Part shown: one piece after another, positions 33,756 through 42,427 of the stretch | Position numbering within the stretch: position 1 is the stretch's first letter | How the letters are laid out: every line of letters begins with the position of its first letter | From: Flavobacterium fragile | Lineage (GTDB): Bacteria > Bacteroidota > Bacteroidia > Flavobacteriales > Flavobacteriaceae | Length of the DNA stretch: 64,000 bases | Direction of reading: 5' to 3' | NCBI RefSeq assembly: GCF_023634865.1 | Contig: NZ_JAMLJN010000005.1 | Coordinates: forward strand, 62,001 to 126,000 | Program-made: the position numbers and the translations under genes | Notes under the pieces: generated by a model | What the model was told of the DNA's origin: nothing | Databases searched by the model: none | Seen by the model: the letters and a program-made list of their open reading frames with translations, nothing else

Positions 33756-34679
33756 ATGAATTACACATTGAATCAGTTGCGAATATTTCTTAAAGTAGTG
33801 CAAAATCAGAGTGTTACTAAGGCTTCCGAAGAGTTGCATTTAACCCAACCTGCGGTGTCTATTCAATTAAAAAACTTTCAAGACCAATTTGAAATTCCAC
33901 TTACAGAAGTAGTAGGAAGAAAAATATATGTAACTGATTTTGGTAAAGAAATTGCCGAAGCGGCCGAACAAATTTTACAACAAGTTAGTACCATTGATTA
34001 TAAAACACTAGCGTATAAAGGGCAACTTTTTGGCAAAATAAAGATTTCTGTCGTTTCTACTGGTAAATATGTAATGCCTTATTTTTTAGCCGATTTTCTA
34101 AAAATGCATCCTGGAGTAGAATTAGAAATGGATGTAACCAATAAAAATAAAGTGGTGAAAAGTTTGCAAAACAATGAAGTAGATTTTGCTTTGGTTTCTA
34201 TTCTACCTGAAAAAATGAAAGTAGAAAAAATTGATTTAATGCAAAACAAATTATTCTTAGTAGGCAATACAGAAGAAGATTTCACCAAGAAAAAGAAAAT
34301 CGAAGCTATTTTAGAAAACCGTCCCCTATTGTTTAGAGAAAATGGTTCTGGAACACGTCAAATAATGGAGCGTTTCATTGTGCAACAAGATGTAAAGATT
34401 AGCAAGCGAATGGAATTAACCTCAAACGAAGCCATAAAACAAGCCATTTTAGCAGGATTAGGATGTTCAATTATGCCTTTAATTGGTATTCGTAAAGAAA
34501 TACAAAACAACGACTTACAAATTATTCCATTAAAAGGATTGCCTATAAAAACCAATTGGAGCTTAATCTGGGTAAAAGGCAAAAACCACAACCCTGCCGC
34601 CCTTGCCTATTTGGATTACTTAAAAAAGGAAAAAGAAGCAATTATTCAATCCAAGTTTAGTTGGTATGAGACAATGTAA
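33756..34679 (+). CDS. LysR-family transcriptional regulator
   Basis: This 307-residue protein has an N-terminal LysR HTH (L-N-Q-L-R-I-F-L-K-V-V-Q-N-Q-S-V-T-K-A-S-E-E-L-H-L-T-Q-P-A-V-S) and a periplasmic-binding-protein-like effector domain. The body resembles the CbbR/CysL group. It is divergent from icd with shared promoter DNA, suggesting control of icd and of itself. The effector is unknown; a TCA intermediate would fit. Confidence 0.93.
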   Translation: MNYTLNQLRIFLKVVQNQSVTKASEELHLTQPAVSIQLKNFQDQFEIPLTEVVGRKIYVTDFGKEIAEAAEQILQQVSTIDYKTLAYKGQLFGKIKISVVSTGKYVMPYFLADFLKMHPGVELEMDVTNKNKVVKSLQNNEVDFALVSILPEKMKVEKIDLMQNKLFLVGNTEEDFTKKKKIEAILENRPLLFRENGSGTRQIMERFIVQQDVKISKRMELTSNEAIKQAILAGLGCSIMPLIGIRKEIQNNDLQIIPLKGLPIKTNWSLIWVKGKNHNPAALAYLDYLKKEKEAIIQSKFSWYETM

Positions 34680-34732
34680 CTAAAGTTTTAGAGCATCTGT
34701 TTTGCCATAACTAAAGATTGTTTCTCTTGTCA

Positions 34733-34752
34733 TTCCTAGCCTGCTAGGAATC
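34733..34752. repeat. Dispersed palindromic repeat ATTCCTAGC-CT-GCTAGGAAT
   Basis: This is a perfect 9-bp inverted repeat with a 2-base centre, embedded in TTGTCATTCCTAGCCTGCTA then GGAATCT. Related GTCATTCC...GGAATCT strings are typical dispersed repeats in Bacteroidota (from memory). A second hairpin, GACTAAAC/GTTTAGTC, follows at about 34771-34789. Confidence 0.6.
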
Positions 34753-34812
34753 TCCTAACCTTAGGCAAACGACTAAACACAGTTTAGTCCACAACTTGAA
34801 ACCTGAAACCAT

Positions 34813-35177
34813 CTACTCCACCACCAACTTACTACTAGAAACCACCACAGCAACTTGCTTAACCAAAACCAGATACACCCCAGCAGGATAAGCACTAACA
34901 TTCGCTCACTACTTCCTGAAACAGAATTTAAAGCCACATTTTGAATCAACCTAGCCGTTGCATCAAAAACTTCAACAGTTGCATTAGTATTAGTTAAATT
35001 ATAATTTAAATTTACCACATACTTAACCGAATTACATTTACAACTTAACCCATCTCTTGGAGCCTGTCCCGTATTTTCGGGATGACCCGCTTGGTTTATC
35101 CTGAGCCTTGTCGAAGGACTCGGTGGTGTACTCAAAGTTGGGTTTGTTTTTTTATAGGATTTCGTGAATGTAAACAT
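34813..35177 (-). pseudogene. Frameshifted remnant of a T9SS-secreted protein C-terminal sorting tail
   Basis: The frame open from 35177 reads ...Y-N-L-T-N-T-N-A-T-V-E-V-F-D-A-T-A-R-L-I-Q-N-V-A-L, the style of a type-A T9SS sorting domain. It then loses the motif near 34910-34920. In the next frame the tail continues perfectly: A-N-V-S-A-Y-P-A-G-V-Y-L-V-L-V-K-Q...S-S-K-L-V-V-E-stop, ending at 34813. Upstream, the coding body is missing, and dispersed repeats occupy 35060-35130. So this is a decayed 3' end, not a working gene. Confidence 0.75.
35060..35125. repeat. Two dispersed repeats in the T9SS pseudogene
   Basis: CCTGTCCCGTATTTTCGGGA plus TGACC (hairpin TCCCG/CGGGA) is followed by GTTTATCCTGAGCCTTGTCG plus AAGGACTC. 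The second string is the well-known CTTCGACAAGGCTCAGGAT-type dispersed repeat. They interrupt the upstream part of the sorting-tail remnant. Confidence 0.65.
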
Positions 35178-35234
35178 TTGAGAGGCGCACTCTGTCAGTT
35201 TATGACGGATCCGTCTAATCGATTTTAAGAACTG

Positions 35235-35570
35235 CTAATCTGGCAATAGATTTTCCACTTCACTTTTTAGGATTGGAAGATTGTTGACTATAATTCCCCA
35301 AATAACATCATCTGAAATTTCATCATATCCATGAATTATTTTGTTTCGTGCATCAACTATCTTTCTTGAGTTTGAAATTTCGATTTGTGGTTCAACTTTT
35401 AAAATTCTACTCATTGCTTCTCCAATAATTTCAATATTTCTTTCAACTGCACGTTTAGTTTTTAAATCTTCGTGATAATGTTGAAAAACTTTACCTGCTG
35501 GAAAATAACTTTCAATTTCTTCAATTGAAGTTTTTATATCATAAAGCCATGCATAAATGTAATCATCCAT
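35235..35570 (-). CDS. HEPN-domain toxin (DUF86 family)
   Basis: This 111-residue all-helical protein has the HEPN RNase motif R-x4-H in D-A-R-N-K-I-I-H-G-Y-D. In HEPN/MNT modules the HEPN protein is an RNase toxin kept inactive by AMPylation near the G-Y tyrosine (known for HepT/MntA). It overlaps the MNT gene by 8 bp, downstream of it, as is typical. Confidence 0.9.
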   Translation of the reverse strand: MDDYIYAWLYDIKTSIEEIESYFPAGKVFQHYHEDLKTKRAVERNIEIIGEAMSRILKVEPQIEISNSRKIVDARNKIIHGYDEISDDVIWGIIVNNLPILKSEVENLLPD

Positions 35571-35862
35571 AAATCAATTGCTTATTTTTCTCGATAGCCT
35601 TTTTGAAGTAAGGATTTTTTATTGCTTTTTCTTCTAACAAATCCACAGGTCTTTTTAAAGTGTCTTCTAGAGAAAATTTCAGGTCAAAATAATTGTCGGC
35701 GTAATCAAGCAATTGAATATCATTAAAATCGACGATTAAATCCACATCACTTTGCTCATTAAATTTGTCAGTTAACACAGAACCAAACGCATATAAACGC
35801 TTTACTTTGTGTGATTTACAAAGCGCATTAATGAGTTCAATATTTTCTCTAATAAAATTCAT
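35563..35862 (-). CDS. MNT-domain nucleotidyltransferase antitoxin
   Basis: The ATG at 35860-35862 (M-N-F-I-R-E-N-I-E-L) is preferred over a TTG extension. The 99-residue protein has Y-A-F-G-S-V-L-T and S-D-V-D-L-I-V, an exact G-S-x10-D-x-D nucleotidyltransferase motif. MntA proteins modify the HEPN partner with AMP, neutralising it. The pair sits at the edge of the repeat-rich accessory region. Confidence 0.9.
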   Translation of the reverse strand: MNFIRENIELINALCKSHKVKRLYAFGSVLTDKFNEQSDVDLIVDFNDIQLLDYADNYFDLKFSLEDTLKRPVDLLEEKAIKNPYFKKAIEKNKQLIYG

Positions 35863-36031
35863 AGGTTCAAATATACAAAATCGTTTTGTTCTTTCAATGC
35901 GTAGTCCAAGCATTTCTCAAAACATCAGATTGTAAAAAAACTGCACACCCGAGCGACAGCGAACTGACGAAGTAATCCTATCATTAAATATAGCTAAATA
36001 GCGGTAAGAAAAATAGAATAGTTGTATTATT

Positions 36032-36199
36032 ATGTATGCAACACATCCAAGGAATTTCCCTAAAACAAGGAAAGTGTTTTGCTTTTATAAAATCAATGAT
36101 TACAGACTACAAAACCTTGATTATAAGCTAACTAAATTTTATGATTTTGAACTACAACTAAAAAATAAATCGCTCTTAAATTGCTTTAAAAGAGGTTGA
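36032..36199 (+). CDS. Doubtful 55-residue ORF
   Basis: ATG at 36032 to TGA at 36199 encodes a basic, Tyr/Phe-rich peptide (M-Y-A-T-H-P-R-N-F-P-K-T-R-K-V-F...). There is no family match, signal peptide or clear ribosome-binding site. It could be a fragment of a lost gene or chance; it is listed because it is the only reading frame of any length in this gap. Confidence 0.2.
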   Translation: MYATHPRNFPKTRKVFCFYKINDYRLQNLDYKLTKFYDFELQLKNKSLLNCFKRG

Positions 36200-36246
36200 A
36201 TTTTATGTTTTTTGTCCCGAAACTTCGGGATATTTTAAAAAAAGGG

Positions 36247-36277
36247 AGTTGTGCAACAGTTACCGTTGTTAGCAACT
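36247..36277. repeat. Nested hairpin with GTTAGCAAC, left flank of an orphan gene
   Basis: AGTTG-tgc-AACA...TGTT-ag-CAACT folds into a two-step stem. GTTAGCAAC (36268-36276) recurs inverted as GTTGCTAAC at 36781-36789, so the pair brackets the orphan membrane-protein gene. Confidence 0.5.
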
Positions 36278-36310
36278 GGCGGTTTTTTGTATATAATTTT
36301 GTCGTCTTTT

Positions 36311-36727
36311 TTAGATTTTTTTCACAAAGTTTATAAAGTCATTTAATAAATTACTTTTTGTGTCATTTAAACTTTTTTCGTTTTCTATAATTTCCAATTC
36401 TCTTTTTGGCATTAAGAAATCACCATTATCTATTGTTATTAAAGAAATAAAGAAGTAGTTTATAAAAAATATTTTTAAAATTATGAATAGTTTCGAGACA
36501 AAATTCAAGTTCTTTTTTGATCTTTTTTCAAGAAAACATTTCCTAGAGAGAAAAAGCAAAAGAATTAAATTAAAAAATAGTATAATGTATACATTATCAC
36601 GGCTTTGTTTTAGAAAAAAGAGTTGAAATAAAGTGAATACAAATGATAAAATGAAAGAATATAAAAAATAATAACTACCCCATTTTAATTCTGCTTCAAA
36701 TTTTTCTTCTATTTCTTCTGTTTCCAT
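36311..36727 (-). CDS. Orphan small membrane protein, unknown
   Basis: This 138-residue protein has three strongly hydrophobic helices (about 18-40, 46-60 and 78-98) and a charged, helical C-terminal tail of about 35 residues. It is extremely rich in Phe, Leu, Ile and Lys. No family was recognised. The gene is alone, flanked by 9-bp inverted repeats within repeat-rich DNA, suggesting an accessory cassette. Confidence 0.55.
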   Translation of the reverse strand: METEEIEEKFEAELKWGSYYFLYSFILSFVFTLFQLFFLKQSRDNVYIILFFNLILLLFLSRKCFLEKRSKKNLNFVSKLFIILKIFFINYFFISLITIDNGDFLMPKRELEIIENEKSLNDTKSNLLNDFINFVKKI

Positions 36728-36999
36728 ATATAAACATTATTTTTAAATTTTAATTTTTAAGATATTTTTGTAACACGCTTGTTGCTAACTTGTTTATATA
36801 CAAAACTTTAAAACCCCTTTTATCCCAAATTGGCAAGATTGTCGAAAGTTGCTGAGTTTTTTTTTGTTTACTCAAATATAATTATAAATTGGTACATATC
36901 AAATATGGTTCACTTTTTTTAGTTAGTAAATTAAAATAAATAGTAGTTTTTAGAAATTTTACATTACACTATTTTTTGTTTTTAGGTAGTATAATTTTA

Positions 37000-37065
37000 T
37001 TTACCCTAGGGCATTTAATTATTTACCCTAGGGCATTTGTACAATTCCCCTAGGGAAATTTACCA
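37000..37065. repeat. Three contiguous 22-bp iteron-like units
   Basis: Units begin at 37000, 37022 and 37044. The first two share TTTACCCTAGGGCATTT exactly, and the third has ATTCCCCTAGGGAAATT. The palindrome CCCTAGGG falls at 37004, 37026 and 37048, exactly 22 bp apart. Tandem 22-bp units are the usual iteron size in Rep_3-type plasmid origins. Confidence 0.7.
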
Positions 37066-37117
37066 ATTACTGTACAGCAAATGAAAATATACTACTTACA
37101 AAACAAATTATTCTTCC

Positions 37118-37267
37118 TTATCTTTTTACTATTAAAATAGCACGAATTTCTTCCCATTGGTTGTATTTCTTTTTGCCTTTCTTCCTACGTTGTTCGAAGA
37201 ACCATCCCATTTTACGAAGCGCATACGAACAACGTTCGAACAAACTACGAACAAAACCCCTATAAAA
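37118..37267 (-). pseudogene. Short basic reading-frame remnant
   Basis: The open frame after a TAA (complement of 37268-37270) reads ...S-L-F-E-R-C-S-Y-A-L-R-K-M-G-W-F-F-E-Q-R-R-K-K-G-K-K-K-Y-N-Q-W-E-E-I-R-A-I-L and ends at 37118. The composition is protein-like (Trp, Tyr, basic helix), but there is no proper start (the only ATG leaves 30 residues). It may be the C-terminal end of a lost replication or mobilisation protein; the family was not recognised. Confidence 0.3.
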
Positions 37268-37280
37268 TTAGAACAAACCT

Positions 37281-37334
37281 ATCATAAGCTATCAAAAGAG
37301 GTCAAAACCTATCAAAACCTGTCATATTAAGTCA
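37281..37334. repeat. 10-bp-periodic RTCA array
   Basis: ATCA or GTCA begins at 37281, 37291, 37301, 37311, 37321 and 37331, a strict 10-bp period. On the minus strand the units read TGATAGGTTT/TGACCTCTTT. One helical turn per unit places every motif on the same DNA face. Confidence 0.6.
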
Positions 37335-37374
37335 TTTTACACAAATATTGGCCATTTGCTAAATAGCTGCTACT

Positions 37375-37410
37375 CCATACATATCCCATACATATCCCAT
37401 ACAATCCCAA
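37375..37410. repeat. 12-bp tandem repeat CCATACATATCC
   Basis: CCATACATATCC occurs twice in tandem with a third partial copy (CCATACAATCCC). It is non-coding; no function was recognised. Confidence 0.6.
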
Positions 37411-37527
37411 TAGATGTGGTAGGCTAAATTTAAATATTGGATATTGCTTTTTTTGCATTGGTAAAAATTTATGCCATAAAAAACGTTACTATCAATAACG
37501 TTCTTAGAATGGACTTATACTATTTAT

Positions 37528-37561
37528 AAAAAAAGCCTGTAAACACAAGATTTACAGGCTT
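37528..37561 (-). terminator. katG terminator
   Basis: On the minus strand AAGCCTGTAAA pairs with TTTACAGGCTT around a 7-base loop, followed by a run of seven T. It is 22 bp after the katG stop. Confidence 0.85.
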
Positions 37562-37582
37562 AAGTATTTGGAAAAAAAGGGT

Positions 37583-39922
<2,340 letters not shown>

Positions 39923-39990
39923 TTATTTATTTTATGTTTTATGATTTCAAATTTCGAATTAAAATCATTAGTATTTTATGGAGACAGAAT

Positions 39991-40053
39991 GTTATTTCTT
40001 ATCCAATCATAAGTATTTTCTATTCTTAATACCTTATAAAGATAAGAAATAAC
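39991..40053. promoter_or_regulatory. Long inverted repeat upstream of katG
   Basis: GTTATTTCTTATC (39991-40003) and GATAAGAAATAAC (40041-40053) are perfect 13-bp inverted copies. Inside them ATAAGTATT and AATACCTTAT pair again with one bulge, giving a two-stage stem of about 22 bp. It lies 78 bp before the katG start. It could be an RNA leader hairpin, an operator pair, or a tiny MITE-like element. Confidence 0.6.
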
Positions 40054-40122
40054 TATTGAAAATCATACCTAAAGTCCAATTATTGTTATTTATCAGCAAA
40101 TTGAATAACGTTTTTTTAAAAA

Positions 40123-40162
40123 AAAGAGTACCCGAAATAATAAATATTTTCGAGTACTCTTT
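40123..40162 (-). terminator. Terminator of the 40198-41738 operon
   Basis: AAAGAGTACTCGAAAT on the minus strand pairs with ATTTCGGGTACTCTTT around an AT-rich loop, followed by a T run. It is 35 bp after the lipoprotein stop. Confidence 0.85.
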
Positions 40163-40197
40163 GTAATATTAAAACTATTAGATAGTGTCTACTAAAT

Positions 40198-40914
40198 CTA
40201 TTTGCGATGTTTAAGTATCAATTCCGTTGACGACAATTGCACTTTATCGCTATTGATTCTCCAAACTAAAATTTTATTATGAAGGTATTGTTTGTAAGTT
40301 AAACGATCATCAAAATGTAAACATACTACAATTGCTTTTCCAGGACCTACTGTAGTTGTCGTTTGCTTCTTGACAAAATCGATGAATTCGTTACGAGAAA
40401 CCTCATTTCCATCCACAACAATTGAATTATCTTTCTTAAAATAAATGTTTAACTTTTGTGAATGATTCGTTTTTTCAACAATTTCTGAGGATAAAGTATC
40501 TTGTAATTGATTTCTGTATTCGAATTTTACATCTGTAAAAGGTAAAAAAGCCAAGTTCTTAGAAACACTATCAGAATACGTAAAAACATTCATCGTTCCT
40601 TCTTTAGCATGAGAACTTTTCTTCTTTTTATTTTGTAATACTATAAGTTCCGGAATCACTAACTTTAAGGGCAAGCGTTTATCAATATTAAACACCCAAT
40701 TAGTTGAAGAAATGGAATTTTTTCGATTTACTTCAATAATAGTATCTGTTTTTTTCTTGTTATACTGATTCGATTCTGTTTTAAAAAACATATAAATAGG
40801 AGAATGATCCACTATCTCTCTCATAACCGAAACCTCTTCTTGAGGTAACAATACTTCTTTATCGCTACAAGAAAACAAAGACAATAAAGTAATTACTACT
40901 ACAATTCTTTTCAT
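40198..40914 (-). CDS. Lipoprotein of unknown function downstream of folP
   Basis: This 238-residue protein has a lipobox (L-F-S-C at about residue 16). The mature part is mixed alpha/beta with two similar halves vaguely like ExbD/TolR periplasmic domains (N-I-Y-F-K-K-D-N-S-I-V-V-D-G-N-E-V), but this is weak. It starts 2 bp after folP, so it is co-transcribed with it. No function was recognised. Confidence 0.6.
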   Translation of the reverse strand: MKRIVVVITLLSLFSCSDKEVLLPQEEVSVMREIVDHSPIYMFFKTESNQYNKKKTDTIIEVNRKNSISSTNWVFNIDKRLPLKLVIPELIVLQNKKKKSSHAKEGTMNVFTYSDSVSKNLAFLPFTDVKFEYRNQLQDTLSSEIVEKTNHSQKLNIYFKKDNSIVVDGNEVSRNEFIDFVKKQTTTTVGPGKAIVVCLHFDDRLTYKQYLHNKILVWRINSDKVQLSSTELILKHRK

Positions 40915-40916
40915 TC

Positions 40917-41738
40917 TTAACTTAATTTATTGACTAGTTTAACACATTCCACTGCTTCTTTTACATCATGCACTCGGAGAATTTTTGCTCCTTTTTGCAA
41001 CGCAATCGTATTCAAAACCGAAGTTCCATTTAAAGCTTCTTGTGGCGAACTTTCCAATACTTTATAAATCATTGATTTTCGCGAAACTCCGACTAATATT
41101 GGTAATTCTAATATTGAAAACAACTCCATTTTATGCAACACTTCATAATTCTGCTCTAATGTTTTGGCAAAACCAAATCCAGGATCAATTACAATATCCG
41201 AAATTCCAAAGCTTCTCGCCTTCTGAATGCGCTCCGAAAAATAGAAAATCATTTCTTTTACAATGTCGTTATAATCTGTCAAACTTTGCATCGTTTGTGG
41301 ATTGCCACGCATGTGCATCATAATGTACGGCACTTTCAATTGAGCAACGGTTTCCAACATTTTATCATCTAACAAACCTGCGGCAATGTCATTTACCATC
41401 GCAACTCCATTTTCCACTGAAGCTTTCGCAACATTAGCTCGAAATGTATCTACTGATAAAATAATATTGGGAAACGTTTCAACTAATGATTTTACAATCG
41501 GCACCAGACGTTTGATTTCTTCTTCTTCCGAGACAAATTCGGCACTTGGCTTACTCGAATACGCTCCAATATCAACAAAATCAGCTCCTTCGGACAACAT
41601 TTTATCTACCTGATGAATAATCGAATTGATTTCTTTGTGCTTGCCGCCATCGTAAAACGAATTGGGCGTCACATTCAAAATCCCCATAACTTTTGGAGTT
41701 GATAAATCGATTAAATTTCCGTTGCAATTGATATTCAT
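40917..41738 (-). CDS. folP: Dihydropteroate synthase FolP
   Basis: This 273-residue TIM barrel has signatures M-G-I-L-N-V-T-P-N-S-F-Y-D-G-G, the pterin site D-I-G-A-Y-S-S-K-P, V-N-D-I-A-A-G, M-H-M-R-G-N-P and V-S-R-K-S-M. It condenses p-aminobenzoate with dihydropterin pyrophosphate in folate synthesis. The divergent DUF1599/DoxX/TlpA/tpiA genes beside it are a conserved Bacteroidota neighbourhood. Confidence 0.96.
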   Translation of the reverse strand: MNINCNGNLIDLSTPKVMGILNVTPNSFYDGGKHKEINSIIHQVDKMLSEGADFVDIGAYSSKPSAEFVSEEEEIKRLVPIVKSLVETFPNIILSVDTFRANVAKASVENGVAMVNDIAAGLLDDKMLETVAQLKVPYIMMHMRGNPQTMQSLTDYNDIVKEMIFYFSERIQKARSFGISDIVIDPGFGFAKTLEQNYEVLHKMELFSILELPILVGVSRKSMIYKVLESSPQEALNGTSVLNTIALQKGAKILRVHDVKEAVECVKLVNKLS

Positions 41739-41827
41739 CTTAATTTTGATTTCTTTTCACTTTTGACTTTTCCTTTTTGACTTAATTCATTACTTTTGAA
41801 AATTCTCACACAAATATACAGCAAATA

Positions 41828-42367
41828 ATGTCGAATACTTCTCAACAATATGATAAAGTTATAGCGGTTTGTCGCGATTTATTTTCAAAAAAAGCACATG
41901 ATTACGGAACCGCATGGCGTGTTTTACGTTTGCCTTCTTTAACTGACCAAATTTTCATTAAAGCCCAAAGAATTCGCAGTTTACAAGAAAACGAAGTGCG
42001 AAAAGTGGACGAAGGTGAAACTTCAGAATTCATCGGAATTATCAATTATTGTGCGATGGCTTTGATTCAAATGGAAAAAGGAGTTGCGAGTCAACCTGAC
42101 ATGTCAGCTAATGAAGCAATTAGACTATATGATGAGAAAATTGCAGAAACGAAAGCCTTGATGGAAAACAAAAACCATGATTATGGCGAAGCTTGGCGTG
42201 ATATGCGAATCAGTTCGTTAACCGATTTAATCATTCAAAAGTTATTGCGCGTGAAGCAAATTGAAGACAACAAAGGAAAAACTTTAGTTTCGGAAGGAAT
42301 TGATGCTAACTATCAAGATATGATTAACTATTCGGTTTTCGCCTTGATTTTAATGGAAAATAAATAA
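41828..42367 (+). CDS. DUF1599 domain protein
   Basis: This 179-residue protein is built of two clearly repeated halves. H-D-Y-G-T-A-W-R-V-L-R-L-P-S-L-T-D-Q-I in the first corresponds to H-D-Y-G-E-A-W-R-D-M-R-I-S-S-L-T-D-L-I in the second. This internal duplication is the DUF1599 hallmark. Nucleotide-modifying function has been suggested for related families but is not established. It is next to folP, divergently. Confidence 0.88.
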   Translation: MSNTSQQYDKVIAVCRDLFSKKAHDYGTAWRVLRLPSLTDQIFIKAQRIRSLQENEVRKVDEGETSEFIGIINYCAMALIQMEKGVASQPDMSANEAIRLYDEKIAETKALMENKNHDYGEAWRDMRISSLTDLIIQKLLRVKQIEDNKGKTLVSEGIDANYQDMINYSVFALILMENK

Positions 42368-42427
42368 CAAGTCGTTAACACATTACCTTTTTTGTAAATT
42401 GTATTTTTATCAAAAATCAAAAAAAGC

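Larger units (their letters stand above)
35863..36310. other. Gene-poor intergenic stretch with repeats
   Basis: The stretch contains a CGAGCGACAGCGAACTGACG-like dispersed repeat (about 35949), one doubtful 55-codon ORF, a TCCCGAA/TTCGGGA hairpin (36215-36230) and a nested hairpin at 36247-36277. No promoter or RNA gene was recognised. Confidence 0.5.
36728..37582. other. Long gene-poor region with iteron-like arrays
   Basis: This AT-rich stretch of 855 bp has no convincing complete gene. It holds, in order: an inverted repeat (36781), three 22-bp CCCTAGGG units (37000-37065), a short basic reading-frame remnant (37118-37267), a 10-bp-periodic RTCA array (37281-37334), a 12-bp tandem repeat (about 37375-37410) and the katG terminator (37533-37561). 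Together these resemble a decayed plasmid replication region. Confidence 0.5.

Noticed and set aside
34773..35177. 134-codon ORF as an intact gene
   Set aside because: Its C-terminal third is Trp/Leu-rich nonsense, while the neighbouring frame completes a T9SS sorting tail; a frameshift explains both.
36247..36789. Integron attC sites
   Set aside because: The inverted 9-bp repeats resemble attC cores only loosely; GTTAGCA does not fit GTTRRRY and no integrase gene is visible.
37000..37410. CRISPR array
   Set aside because: Units are contiguous or 10-12 bp tandem repeats, without the 28-36 bp repeat plus unique spacer pattern, and no cas genes are present.
41385..41613. Plus-strand ORFs inside folP
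   Set aside because: They are antisense shadows of conserved dihydropteroate synthase motifs.
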